Source: Seriola aureovittata
Taxonomy: Eukaryota > Chordata > Actinopteri > Carangiformes > Carangidae
DNA length: 64,000 nt
Direction of reading: 5' to 3'
NCBI RefSeq assembly: GCF_021018895.1
Contig: NC_079377.1
Coordinates: 5,586,501 to 5,650,500 of the forward strand
Shown here: piece after piece, positions 39,313 through 51,655 of the stretch
Numbering within the stretch: position 1 is the stretch's first letter
Layout: each line of letters starts with the position of its first letter
The notes under the pieces: generated by a model
Seen by the model: only the letters and a program-made list of their open reading frames with translations
Database searches by the model: none
What the model was told of the DNA's origin: nothing
Position numbers and translations under genes: made by a program

Positions 39313-41786
39313 CAGTGAACCAGCTTGCATTGCATCCACACAATGTTGGCAGGGAGGGGAGAACAGGAAAAACACCCATTATTCCATCTATTCTGGAGTG
39401 TTATTAGTAGATATAAGTGCATGGTGGTCATTCCTAATGCCAACCAGTCACACCAAATAACAGCCTATATTAGATACTTTTTTAGTGTATCCTATTTGTA
39501 GCGTTTGGTACCAGATACTAACATGACCTCCAATAAATAAATAAAAATAAAGTCTCATAAAATTAAGAATGATGAAATGACATTTCATAATAATGAGGTG
39601 AGTTTTAATTTTTAATATATAATACAACAGAAAAAGTGTTCAGTTCTCACCATGTTTAGAATTGTTCCAATACTGCTTCTTTATAATGAAGCAAGACCCC
39701 ACTTTCATTCATTTAGCTTTCAGCTCCACCTGCTAGAGCTATTGTCAGTTTGGAACCTCTAACTGGCTGCGAGTGAAAAACCACTGCATTAAACTTTAAC
39801 TCTGTCAAATTCATTATATGCCTACTGCATGGTGTCTATTGTGGAAACTAGACAAAAAAATACTCACTGGAAGCATGCAGTGAAGATGCTCCCTAAGTGA
39901 AGATTTTTGTAAGTGCAATAAGAAATAATGCATCTGGACACAGATTGGAAGAATTTGATTTTTAGAAGTTGCCTCTATAAAATCTCTTTTTCATCCTCAT
40001 TACATTGTGGCTTCTTGAAGACTTGGAAACCTCATGATATCAAAGCAGCGTTATGTCTGGCTTCACAGGAGCTACTGTGCACCCTCATTAGACAGATGCT
40101 CTTGCCAGAGGGGACTGTGGTATCTGGGGTAAACTGTTAGTGGCGTCCTTGCTTTGCCTTCATAGGAACAGATGTCAGAGGCAGCGAGACTGCCTTGTCA
40201 TTCCACCTGAGGTTTCCATCCTCCATTAAATAGTTTTTGTGTCGAGTGTAGGCGCTGTAGATGGCTGGAATAACTTCGTGTACAATGCAGAATGATTTCT
40301 AACAAAACAGCTGTACTAGGTTGATAAATAAATAAAAATAAAAAAAAATGTTGCAATGGTGTGTCATTAGTGGAGGAAGTCATTACGGAGCTAAAGAAAA
40401 TTGTGTCAGTTTACCGCTAAATAATGTTACCCTGTGCATGTCATTTATTTTGCATAGCTAGAAGGGATCTTGGGTCATTAAGACTATGTGCACCATGTTT
40501 TACTTGCTCCTTTTTTTTGAGAAAGGAACTCTAAACAGGGAGTTAAGAGGGAAATCATTTTTTGTAAAAGTTACTCAAAGACACAACCAATTTAAGTGTT
40601 AGTGGGGCAGGTAGAGGCACACTCTTTATAATTGGTTCCCACAGCACATTTTCCTGTTTTCTCCCCCCTTTTCCTTTCCTGTGACATCCTTCATCTCTCA
40701 CTCCTCTCTGTAAATATTTCCCCATTTGATCCCTTGCTCATTCAGCTGCAAATGCTATCTTTGTCTTCCTCTCTGTCATTCTCCGCCTTTGTTTTACTTG
40801 CATGTACATACATGCCCACACATTCCCAGGAAAACCTTAGCATTGCTTATTGAGCATATTCAGACTGGAAAGTGACAAATATAGGCTAAGTAAGTTTGTA
40901 TTAATAGATGGAGGGAAAAAAAGACAACTTTCTTTCATCTTCCCAAAGTTTTATCTAATTTTGTGTCAAAATAACCTTGAGATTACATCACCTGTCAGTC
41001 TGTCAGCTTGTCTGCACGATAGATTAGATTTTATCTTCAAAATAAAATTGCCACAAAATCCATCCATTGTTTGACAAAGAAAACTTTGCACAGATTTAGG
41101 TAAACAAAAAGCTATGAAAGATGAGAACAAACATCACACCTACAACTGAATCGTGCTGTTGTTATTGAACGAAAATATGTTTCTGTGAGTCATCCGAGTC
41201 CACTGGAGACCATCCCACTTAGAGTACTCACACCTTCAGTTTGTTTTCCTTGCTCCAAACTCCTATAGACACCATTGCTTTATCACAGGCTGCAGTTACG
41301 TCTGATCCAGGGCTTACAAAAAAGACATAAAGTCTCATAATTAGTGTCTTTAATGGGCTCAGTGCTAATAACATGTTTTCCCTCCAGGTTAGACACTGGC
41401 TAGAGCACATGTAGTTCCAATAAATGCAATTCCATCTGAGGATTTTGGGCTCTTCTTCTCTGGTGTCCACTTTGCCTAAGAATCCATTGAAATTGGCTGA
41501 AAACAATCTTCAGCTCAGGCTGTGGTTTGCCTGTTTCATTTTTCTCATGCACTGCTTTCTAAATCTACTTTCTCTGCGTCGACTCTGCTGTGTTTGTTTC
41601 CTGACTTTTGTTTCGCCTCATAATCTTGAATCAGCAATGCCTATGTTTTCTTCAAGGAGATGTATATTTACAAAAGCCACTCACAAGTCAGTGATGGTAT
41701 TTTTAACTTTGGACAGAGCGAGATTGGTTTTTCCCCTTGCTTCCAGTTTTTATGATAAGCTAAGCTAATTTGCTTCACCCACACAC
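39313..41786. other. Gene-free stretch
   Basis: AT-rich DNA with short A and T runs. No coding exon, RNA gene or clear repeat recognised. Confidence 0.5.
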
Positions 41787-41790
41787 TTAA

Positions 41791-42540
41791 AGGGGCTATT
41801 TGTAAGTTTTGCTATTGCTACATAGCCAACTTTAGCATTGACAGCTGTTTACTAGCCAGTCTAGTGGAAATGTTGCAAGTTCAGCATCAATTTCCATTCC
41901 TTTACTTGCCAAGAAGTTTACTCTTCTATTTCTTTCACTTAATTTCTTCCACTGAAGTTAGAATGCTGTGATTGCCCCTCTGCTCAGTTCACTCTGATGT
42001 TGCTGTGTTTTGCAGACCAATTATAAACATAATCAGCAGCACGGGACAGCGTGTGACACCTGGGCCCGGTGTGTCCCATGCATATAAGCCAGAGCAGCAG
42101 TCAGTCTGTGGGCAGATCTCCTCACTCCACACAGCTCTGCATTGTGAGGTTTTTGCCTATTTTCTTTTGCTTTTACAGCACTACGACACCCACCCAGCAC
42201 ATTTTCACTCAGATATTCCCTACACTACTGACTTTTCAGATTCCTCCCATCTGCTTTGTTTATTTTGACAATTTTGTTCTAAATAAATTTCCTTTGTTAT
42301 TTTATATGTGTGTCTTCTGTTTTTGTTGCAGTTTAAAAGCCGGGCTGTAACAATGCTAACCAGCTATCCCTGGTCCAGTCAGACTGTCTCGTCACTTACC
42401 GATAGCGAGTCACTGTAGCATCCAGTCTGCTCAGAGACTGCATTATAACCTCTTGTATAATGCAACAACGGCTAAAGCCCTTAGCATGACTGGTTAAGTA
42501 AACAGCTGTTAATGAATACATTGGCTATGTTGTATGTCGA
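41791..42540 (-). mobile_element. TTAA-flanked MITE copy, interrupted by a solo LTR
   Basis: The left end, TTAA + AGGGGCTATTTGTAAGTTTTGC, is the reverse of the right part of the complete element at 51656-51948. The match continues through TAGCCAACTTTAGCATTGACAGCTGTTTACT and, after a deletion, through ACTGAAGTTAGAATGC, where the LTR enters. Beyond the LTR the match resumes with TAACCAGCT. An inverted piece of the end (GACTGGTTAAGTAAACAGCTGTTAATGAATACATTGGCTATGTTG, 42487-42532) suggests a long terminal inverted repeat in this copy. The right limit is approximate. Confidence 0.65.
41967..42352 (+). mobile_element. Solo LTR, probably Ty3/Gypsy (Sushi-like)
   Basis: The 386-base element starts TGTGATTGCC and ends GGCTGTAACA, with TGT/ACA ends. 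It is flanked by a 4-base ATGC duplication (41963-41966 and 42353-42356). It has a TATA-like CATATAAGCC near 42080 and an AATAAA signal near 42283. The end phrase GTCTTCTGTTTTTGTTGCAGTTTAAAAGCCGGG resembles LTRs of fish Sushi-type elements I remember. No internal retroelement genes are adjacent, so it is a recombination remnant. Its borders are supported independently because the older MITE continues on both sides. Confidence 0.82.
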
Positions 42541-42765
42541 AGTTTGTGAACAGGTGTTAGGGAACACTGGCACTGTCCTGAGTGACCTCTGGTTGTCATA
42601 GTAATTTTGACAGGAGCAAAGGAGGAAGTCACGTGACATAGTATAAAGAACAACAAAGTCCGTGTTAGGGGGAGCTTGGCTTGGATAAATGGATTGATAA
42701 AACAAAGGACTTACACACATGAGTCTGTTGTTCATTTGCTGTTTGAAACTTTTTTTTATCAATGA

Positions 42766-42990
42766 GTGTTCCACAACATTACCTGTGTGTTTATTATTGT
42801 AACCAAGTCTTCTAACCTTAAACAAGTAGAGAACTTAAGAAGAACCTATTTTAAACCAAACCTCAATCTCCTCCTAAACCTATGACCAAGTACTTATTGT
42901 ACCAAAAACCAAATGTTGACCGTTCCACAACCTTAACCGCATGTTTACTACAGAGGTCTGGTACACCTGCTGCTGGTATGTTGCTATGGG
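42766..42990 (+). repeat. Two-unit dispersed repeat (second copy)
   Basis: Unit one is GTTCCACAACATTACCTGTGTGTTTATTATTGTAACCA. Unit two is CGTTCCACAACCTTAACCGCATGTTTACTACAG then GGTACACCTGCTGCTGGT. Both match the reverse complement of 17345-17595 in order. Confidence 0.6.
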
Positions 42991-45144
42991 TCATATCGGA
43001 GGAAAGGCTACATGGTCCTTAAAGTTGGAGGACGCGTTGGGAGTACTACTGTGTATGTGAAGAGAAGGTTGGTGGCTCCACGGCTGGCTTTGTCGATTGC
43101 CTCAAGTCATGTCGCTTGAGTCAGTGTCAGCTGGAGCTGATGACTTTAAGTTTAAAAAAAAAAAAAAAAAATCTGGGGTGTGGAGTAAGAAGGAATTGAG
43201 CATACCAGACCTTTTGTTGCCTGCCCCTTATCTCTGCCTGAGGCTGAGGCAACAGTAGCTGCTCCTGGCATAATATAACCAGATCAGTAACCCAACTGTC
43301 AGGGATTTAGTTGCATTGTGGTTAATATAAACATCAGATTATGAAAGGGAAGACGTGTGTGTGGAATAAAAAAGACAACATATCTAGTTCTGCTGAGATA
43401 GTTTCTTATTGTTTTAGTCTTTTTTTAGAAACTATCCAAGGTGAATCCAACTGACAGTGTTATAGCAGTGCAATGCTAAATCAGTGGAGCACTCCTCACA
43501 GAATGGTATCGATCTAACTCTTGACAAACGACATGGAGACTTACAGAATAGTAGGTTTTGGTTTTAGTGTTGAAGAAGGGTTGTAAGATGCAGAAGATCA
43601 TTTTGAAAAAACTTGAGTATCTAGGTTTGAATTCTATTAAAACTTAGGCTACATAAGTAATTTCCTTACCAGCTCTTGCTGATAAAACCCATCAGATATT
43701 CTGTGTATGAGAGAAACGGCTAATTGTACTGTATCTAATTATCCTGCACTACACATTCAACTGGTTTGGGGCACGAGAATAAGAGTTATTCTTTCTTTGG
43801 GGATTTTTTTCACTCATACATTTAATATGTAAACATGCACAGTGATACATACTTGTATTCCATAATACTCACACTCTGTTTACTCATTAGCTCATGTACT
43901 GCTCACAGGAAAATCTGGAACAACATTAACAAGTGCACTGCCTATGTGCTTGTTTTGTTTAATAAATAAAGCAATTATACTCTAATTTAGTGAGGCAAGT
44001 GTACAATTACTGTCCATGTATAGTGTGTTTTGTTTCCATGGTAACACCCTGCATGTGGTCTGCAGGGATATTGATGAATAGGATATGAAGATGCTTTAAA
44101 ACAAAAGATCCCAGCTCTGGAGCATCAGCTCACAGGACAGTTTCACTTCGCTGTAAATGGATTATTGTTTGGGTAAGCATTTACATTTGAGCAAATTCTG
44201 GCACCTCGGTTCACATTTGTGTGACAGAGTGGAACTGTTTGACACCTCTTTGTATGAATGTTTGTGAAAGTTTTTAGGTTAGTCAAAAGAAGCTTTAAAA
44301 AAAGAAGTCTGACGAAACAAAGGCGGCAGAACCACAGGCTCAAACCTGCATACATTATTCAGAGAGATTGCAAATCAACTTCATACTCCAGGCAGGACTG
44401 AAGGTGAAGTGCCTGTAAGTAAATAATAAGTTACCAACAACAATAAAAAATATAAAAACCCAGATCACATAGCAATGTATCTGTAAAGAGGATGAATATA
44501 TAAAATGCAAGAAAATACATATTTCAACTCAAGAGCCATGTTTGGGGCCTAAGTGTAAATAAGTCTATTCTTAGTGACTGAAAGTTGCAGCTGAATTGAA
44601 TCCACAGATTCATCAAGCTTCTGTAAATGTGTGTATTTCTATCACTGCTAGTTGGCAGAGAAAGGTTTGGTGCATTCATCTCCTGGGAACGGCATCACTT
44701 TCTGATGGGTACCTGGCACTTAGTTTGTTGCTGGTGCTTCGTTTTTCTGTGCGACTGCAGCTAGTAAAATAAACAGTGAGAAGACCATGTTCAACCAATG
44801 ATTGGCTAAAGGGTCAGCTGCAATGCTGCTAATGGATCACGCACTGGCTAGACACTTTCCGAGTGTGTTGGAGGCTGAAAAATGGAAAGGTCATATCAGG
44901 TCAGAATAACAATTATACTGTATACATTGTATACATTGTATATGTTGGGCGGATTATATTGTAGTGTGGTTTTGTGTTTTGTCCAACAACAACTGATTCA
45001 TTGTGCCTGAGGCCATGCAGAGGCCAGACTGCAGTATATACTCTATCACATTTCCTCTCTTTACTTTGGGATAAGAATTTGCCTCATGAATCAGGAATCA
45101 TATCTATCAGAGGCTGACATTTGTGATTTTTAGTGAAATGTCTG

Positions 45145-45330
45145 ATGGCGGCATGGTGGTGCAGTGGACAGCACTGTCACCTAACAGCAAGAAGGTTCTG
45201 GGTTTGAACCTGCCGGCCAGCTCAGGCATTTCTGTGTGGAGTTTAGATGTTCTGCATGTTCATTTGTGACTCCTAACTGCCTACAATCCTATAAGGATAA
45301 ATGATGAAATGGAAAATTAATGAATGTCTT
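45145..45330 (+). repeat. Head and tail of the GGCGGCACGGTGG fish repeat, internally deleted
   Basis: It opens GGCGGCATGGTGGTGCAGTGGACAGCACTGTCACC, continues AGCAAGAAGGTTCTGGGTTTGAACC and TTTCTGTGTGGAGTTTAGATGTTCTGCATGTTC, then jumps to a GGATAAATGATGAAATGGAAAATTAATGAATG tail. The middle, seen at 7735-8060, is absent. Confidence 0.72.
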
Positions 45331-45944
45331 AACATTGTTTTTTTGAAAGATTTGCCGTGGAATTTGTTAGCAATTCACTCGAAGCACTGCTATGCACAAG
45401 TACAGCTTCACAGAGCTGCTAGCATGTTGTAGACTGATAGTCTTGTTTATGTGTAAAGCATGAAGAGCTTTTCAGCACCACTTAACTCAACCCACATATT
45501 ACACTTCTTACTGGGGTTTCAGCTGCATCTCTTGGCCTTCATCAGCAGAGTGAATTTGTTCAGTCTTCAGGAAAAAGGAAATAATGGGGAAATAAAGAGA
45601 AGTTAATAAATACTATAATAATATAAAATTATATAAAGTAATATGATATGATATAATATTATGTAATATAATATACATAACTATAATACATGCACAATAA
45701 TTAAATATAAAAATATAACATTTCATATAACAATGGTGTTATATTGTCTTGTAAATCATTAATACACTGTCTTTTTATACACTAGTTATGAATACTTCAC
45801 TACAGCTGCATTATTGCGTGTTACAGTGTGCTATATAGTCTTAATGAATTGTTTCTCTGCTGCTTACACACAGGGGGATAAAACAAAGTTCCTCACATGT
45901 GAGTCAAGTGAGTTAAATATTAAATTGCCATGAATACAAATGCG

Positions 45945-46080
45945 AGTAACTGTCTATCTGCGTCAGTGCTGTGATGGACAGGTGAAGTCTCCAGGGTGTA
46001 AATTGCCATCAACTTAAAGCACGCTGGGAAAGGCTTCTGGGACTGATGATATAAGCCAGGAAAGAAAATAAATGAATGAC
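45945..46080 (+). repeat. Tail fragment of the same fish repeat
   Basis: Phrases GTGCTGTGATGGACAGGTGAAGTCTCCAGGGTGTA and CGCTGGGAAAGGCTTCTGGGAC, then AATAAATGAATGA, correspond to the last part of the family. Confidence 0.55.
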
Positions 46081-46886
46081 TCAGGACTCATGTGATCTGA
46101 GGAAATTACAGAATGCAATACTATTGACACGAAAGGGGATTAAAAGGATCTGGGTGCAGCGGACGAGTCGTTTGGCAACGACTGACGGATGATGGATGAT
46201 GATGGATGATTGTTGCAGCTAAACCAGAATTATTTACATGCCTTGCCACAGTCTGCTTCTCCTGTGTTAGGGGACTTTCTGCTCCACATTTTTTATGGCT
46301 GTAATTAGGACACGCTTTTACATAAAGTGTCACCATGAGGGAGAATCCATCACACTGTGTCTGGCAGTATGCTGTCAACACAAACACACCATGAAATAGA
46401 GGGACAGCCAAGAAACACGCACATATATATGCAGTACAGTAGAAAAGTATTCATAAGCAAATATGATATGTAATACTCATGTATGAAGCATTAACATGTG
46501 CCAGATTTAGTAAATGTACTCTAGCAAGGCATCTCAAATGTGCTGTGCGTACATTCGCATCTATGAATAACATATGGACATTCACATATGTGAATAATGA
46601 CTCATTGTGATTTAACTAACAGACTGCAAATAAGTAGCAGATAACCCCAAGACTCAGCTTGAATTTCTTCCTTTCCTGTCCAGAGTACACCAGAGGAAGT
46701 CTAAGTGTGGGGTGTTTTTCTTTTTTTTTTTGCACCACGTATTTGAAGTTGATTTTCAAAGTGGCTAAAAATGTTCAAAGTTTCCTAAAATAGTTTGTGA
46801 AACGATATAAATATTTTCAAAGCGAATGTGAACAATTAAAGTCTTGTTGTAGAACCTCTTGGCTTTAATAAGGTATGATCTCTGTG

Positions 46887-46890
<4 letters not shown>

Positions 46891-46930
<40 letters not shown>
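46891..46930. repeat. (GT)n microsatellite
   Basis: A perfect run of 20 GT units. Confidence 0.97.
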
Positions 46931-46931
<1 letters not shown>

Positions 46932-47614
46932 TCAGCTTGTATGTGAACACTCAAGTCAATAAGGCATCGGCAACTTGCAGGGACACATTTACAGAAAAGC
47001 AATTGTCTATATGTCTGTGAAGTATGATTAATAACCCACATGTTAATGGTATGAGTGGAGGAGAGTCTCAACTGAGGGTATCTTTGTGGCTGCGGAGGTA
47101 ATTACAGAACATGTACAACAAGCGACAACACACACAATATGGAGCGCTTCCTCATACTGTTGATTACTTTATCAGTAAATGAGAATCCCACCCAACACCA
47201 GCACCCAATTACAAAGAGATTGTAATGATTCATGACCATTGAAATCAATAGGCCTTGGTTATAGCAGTTCTATAGTAGTTCAGTATGGGTTTATATTCAG
47301 ATACTGTAGTTAACTGTGCTGTGTACATATAGTATTAAAGTAATGTAGACCTTCTCAACTAAACCCGGCAAAGACTCTTAAAAGTGCCACGAGATGATAA
47401 ATGAATCAGTGACATTTTTATCTCACAGCCTGCCCCATGAATCCTGCACCTTTCCTCTGCTTTTCATGTGGCAGGTCCAATTAAAAAGAAGATGAATTAA
47501 ACTTGGTAGCAATTTAACTTGCCACGTAAATGATGACATTTAATCAAGGCTAAATTTATGTATTAAGTCATTGGGATTCTCTGGAGTACAAACACAATTA
47601 CTATCATAGCTGTC

Positions 47615-47633
47615 AAGAAAGAGAGAGAGCGAG

Positions 47634-47664
<31 letters not shown>

Positions 47665-47671
47665 AAAAGAG
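47615..47671. repeat. Purine tract, (GA)n then (GAAA)n
   Basis: A GAGAGAG stretch passes into about eight GAAA units. One C interrupts it. Confidence 0.95.
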
Positions 47672-48214
47672 CTGCAGCATCTCAGAAAAGTTTCCTCTAA
47701 CTCATAAGAAGAGGAGAGATTCAGATTTCAATGTCGTATCATTTTGTGATTATTTATATCTGAGAGGTCCCCTTAGGATGGAGGAGGAGAAAACACAAAA
47801 CGAATTCTTAACTTCACGAGACAAACTCAAATCTTGTTTTTCTAAATGTCCTAAATGTGCCAGATTTTTCCAGTAATACACTGGAGAGGGATGAAGAATC
47901 TGATCCTGACTAAATGACTCTTAACTCTAAATAACTGATTGTCCCACATCTCCTCTGCTTCTCCACAATGCAGCTCATCCCCTATTCTGGTTTATTTGTG
48001 GAGCATAATCATGTAAAAAAGAATGCAGTTACATGCTGTTTACCCCTGTAAAGCAGGCTGCACAAGAAATTAACCTATTTAAGAGGCTCAGATGCAGCGT
48101 GCCTACACAGTTATTATACTGTACAATGGCTATTTCCAAGCTAAATATCTGCTGCCTCCATGTCCTCATATGCCTTCTAAAGGAAAATATACCAGTGAAT
48201 CTACATTTAATCAT

Positions 48215-48676
48215 TAGCCACGTTTCCATTAACCTGCTTAATGCGCAATTTGAAATTGCAAATTAAAAAACTAGTAATGGAAACACATAAAAATAAAAGA
48301 AAACCCTCATATGTCCCAAAAAATGCTCACATGAGGTTGATTTTCAGACTATTTGACAAAGGACTTTTCCTGAACTTAAGTCACATGACATGAGTAGACA
48401 GATGACATAAAATACTGCAGACTTAAATCTCAAAAATCTGTGATACATGGCCACTGCAAGTTAAAATGGGTTTGCCTTTCCGTAATTTCCTAATTTACTT
48501 TGATTAAATACTACAATGGCTATTGAAATGGATGCATTGCACTGCTATTGCAGTGGAATGATTGCAAGAGGAGAAAATGCCAGCATAGACCATTTGCAAT
48601 CGTGTTTTGTCCACTTTTCTAAAAAAAAAAAAAAGCTTCTATTCTGCATAAAATTGCAATGGAAACATGGCTATTC
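48215..48676. mobile_element. Foldback MITE (CATGTTTCCATT family)
   Basis: The left end is TTAGCCACGTTTCCATTAACCTGCTTAATGCGCAATTTGAAATTGC. The right end is its imperfect reverse complement, GCATAAAATTGCAATGGAAACATGGCTATT. The interior carries a TGGAAACACATAAAAATAAAAG block and no long frame. I recognise the TTTCCAT ends from fish non-autonomous DNA elements. Confidence 0.68.
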
Positions 48677-48734
48677 ACAATAGTATGTCACATCTGTGGT
48701 ACCTTGTGTTTCCTTGGTCAGCAAAGAGTTTCCA

Positions 48735-48800
48735 GCCATGCTAACACAATGGTAATTTGAGCTAAATGCTCATTTGCGTATTCTAACATGCTCACAGTCC
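48735..48800. repeat. Fragment of TGCTAACAGCTCTGTG repeat family
   Basis: The phrases CCATGCTAACACAATGG, TTTGAGCTAAATGCTCA and CTAACATGCTCACAG match the family at 5705-5870. Confidence 0.45.
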
Positions 48801-49934
48801 AAATTTAATGCAAATTTTTTAAAACTATTTGCAAGAAACTGGCAAAAGAAAATGTGAATTGATTTGTATTTTCATCCACTGCAGTTATGTGAATATTAGG
48901 AGACGACTGTTATTATAAACAGTTGGCAGTAATTCTTCTGTTGGGTGCCAGTAAAAATTAAAAGCCAGCCAATAAAACATCAAATAATGGAAAACCGTGT
49001 GGGAAAACATGATGAAAATATTGCATTTGTGTTTGTGTTGGTTACAGTCAACATCAGCCAAGATCTGTTTTTCATCTGCTGCTATTTTTTCATGTTTTCA
49101 GTGGAAGCTTCATGTACATCATGATTTGTCCATTAATATTATAAACGTATGCCACTGTGTTTTAGACAAATAGAAATACAAAGTATCTTATATTTATTAA
49201 CTTGCTGGAGGTCAAAATTTACAGCTTGGTTTCTTGAGTAACAGACCATTTGAGATTTAAACACAGCTGCAGTGCATCAAATAAAGGTCTCGTGCAGATT
49301 TCTAACTGCATTTCCATACATTGCTTAGTGTCAGCTGTGCGGGTTGAGACACAGACGTGTTCTGTACACACTGCTGTAGAGACAACCTTAATGAACTGAA
49401 AAATATGCAATAGGCAAAAAGATCTGTAAGCATATGAATTCTAAGGGGCGATGAAGCAGTACATACATACAGTAGCTTTCCTCTGACCTATGCTATGTTA
49501 TACACTTCAAACACATTTAAATCACATCCTGTCCTCCACACATAACATCTTTATCTGTGAGAGCAGAGCAAACTAGCAACTAGGCAAATAAGGTTACAAA
49601 GCAGCTTACCATGGCAGGATACTGTCAATGTAACAACTAGAGTATATCACCTCTTCAAATGGTCGTTACAACACGCTTTCAGTGTTTCAATGAACAGGTT
49701 GTGAACATGATCGCGAATTGGCTAAAGCATTATCAGATCATCAGAACACTAGGTTAATTGATCACTCTGATAATCTTTTGTCTGACTACTTTTGTGTAGA
49801 AGCTTATTTTCAGAGGGACCTGCAGCCGCTGAGTGCATGCCCTTCACTGTAGCTGGCTATGCTACAAAACTCAGTCTGTGTCAGTCCAGCTAATGTGAAA
49901 ATTAGCAGAGGGAAGTTATTTCTTTACACTGTGT

Positions 49935-50465
49935 TATAACTGGCTGCTGCTGCTGTGGCTGTCATTGACAGGCTGTGGATGTGGCTTTGGCTGTGATTAC
50001 TGGGTGTTACTATTGCTGTAATTACGGCAGTGGTGGTCTATGATTATGGCTGCCGCTGTTAAGATTACCAAGGCTGTGACATTCATATTTTTAATAACAT
50101 GCATTTGTTGTGCAGCAGTGAAGTGACAGGGTTGGCCTGACTGAGCATTTCCTCCAAACCCCTGTGGTGAACAGGTAATGCGTCTGACCTAAATGATGGA
50201 AGTGCTGGGTTTAAATCTTGGCAGGAGTAAATGGCATACTATCTTAGCCACAGCCACAGTCTTAGCCATAGGAACAGCCACAGCAACAGCTACAACCAAA
50301 GCCATGGATACGCTGCAGCCAAAGCCTTACAGATCTTATTATCTTCAGCTACAGCTGTAACCATGGTCATGCTATGGCTGTAACATAACAAAGCCAAAAA
50401 AAAACCTCAGCCACATAACTACAGGCGTAGCCATAGCTACACCGACACCTTTGGCCATGGCTTCA
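49935..50465. repeat. Degenerate GGCTGT repeat in two opposed arms
   Basis: The left arm (about 49941-50080) is rich in GGCTGTGGCTGT-type hexamers (gctgctgctgtggctgtcattg, gctgtggatgtggctttggctgtgatta). The right arm (about 50243-50465) has the reverse complement (cttagccacagccacagtcttagccatagg, acagccacagcaacagctacaacc, agccatagctaca). About 160 bases separate the arms, including a segment that faintly resembles a tRNA-derived element (50157-50225). Confidence 0.7.
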
Positions 50466-51655
50466 AGTTGAGTTTGAGCTCCCAACCCACTGCCAGGAGT
50501 AGCCAGCCAGTGAACAGCAGTACTGTCAGACCTCAGCTTCCTGAGAGAAAATGGCTCAGGGAGAAAATGTATTGCAAAGTATAACACAAAAGCATAGCTA
50601 AGGTCCTGCCGTGACCTGCTTTCGGGCATCATTACAGTTTTCTATTAGCAGGAACTGTAGGGTTTCAGTGTTTCTAGGAAGAAGTGAAAAGAATAAGAAT
50701 TCTTATCTGCAGCTATCTATAAATATCTATAATCGATCATCTCCTCAAGCCTGGCGCTTTAGAATAGAATCTCCTGTCTATGCTCTAGAGTTTATCATGT
50801 AATATATACTGTATGTAAAGTTTATGAGGGCTTGTAGAGTTAAACATATGGTTTATCACTTCAATGCAATGGATGAGTTTAAGTCTGTCTAAGCCTGCAC
50901 CCAGAGTAAAATGTATTGCCTTGCCTTGCTCATCTATCATGCAAGCACCATCTGTTTGGGGGATTCATTCCATTTTTTTCTCTCTCCTCATATGTATTGT
51001 TTCTCTCTTACACCGTCTGTCTCCCTCATATTGGGATGCTGTCTTTTTAATATCAGGATTCTGCCAGTGATCAGGTGACAGGGGTGTACACTATGTCAGA
51101 TTAGCAACTCTGCCATATTATCCAGAAATGTGTGGGAGACTACAAAGCCCTGTCAAGTGCCAGAGAGGCGCACTGTATAATCTCCCAGTACAAACTCTGC
51201 CGCGGGACACAGCAGCTGTTTTTTCTGAAATGCCACAAAGAGGAGATAATGGAGAGGGACCATACCTAACTCCCACATTTGACCAAATCAAGTTTGGGTT
51301 CTGTGATTTTTATTTTTTGCTTTTCAACTTCTTTTTATTTCCTTTTGTCAAGTGCAATCATACAATATAGTCACATGTTCAGAGATACAATACAGGCGTA
51401 AATATCATGGGGGGCCATCCTCATAATGGCCTTATAGTGTATAGTTCATGTCCATGAACACAGAAAAACCAGACAAATCTATATTGTTAAAGAAAGTAAC
51501 ATGCAGTCTTCACATTTAAATGAGGAGCATAAATTGTTTCACTATCTCTTAAATCATATCTGTTGAGAAATCTGAGATAATTAGGGACCATTTAGTCAAA
51601 TATATGTCTGCTTTTAATTGGAAATTAATATTTTCCATGTAGTAAATGTCCTTAA

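Larger units (their letters stand above)
42991..48214. other. Gene-free stretch with repeats
   Basis: It contains a run of A at 43155-43171, repeat fragments (45145-45330, 45945-46080), an AT-rich TATAA-type tract (about 45605-45720), GGAT repeats near 46185-46210, and GT and GAAA microsatellites. No gene recognised. Confidence 0.5.

Noticed and set aside
41424..41768. 114-codon plus-strand open frame
   Set aside because: It has no recognisable domain or exon signals and an opposing frame overlaps it; likely chance.
42481..42825. 114-codon minus-strand open frame
   Set aside because: It runs through repeat sequence (MITE end and two-unit repeat); no protein similarity recognised.
45150..45215. 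tRNA-like start with GGGTTTGAACC
   Set aside because: It is the head of a common dispersed fish repeat and does not fold as a tRNA.
46765..47071. Frames with His-Thr repeats on the minus strand
   Set aside because: They are translations of the GT microsatellite at 46891-46930.
50157..50225. tRNA-like segment (GTGGTGAACAGGTAATGCG ... GGGTTTAAATC)
   Set aside because: The A and B boxes are only weakly matched and no cloverleaf could be drawn; at most a decayed tRNA-derived repeat.
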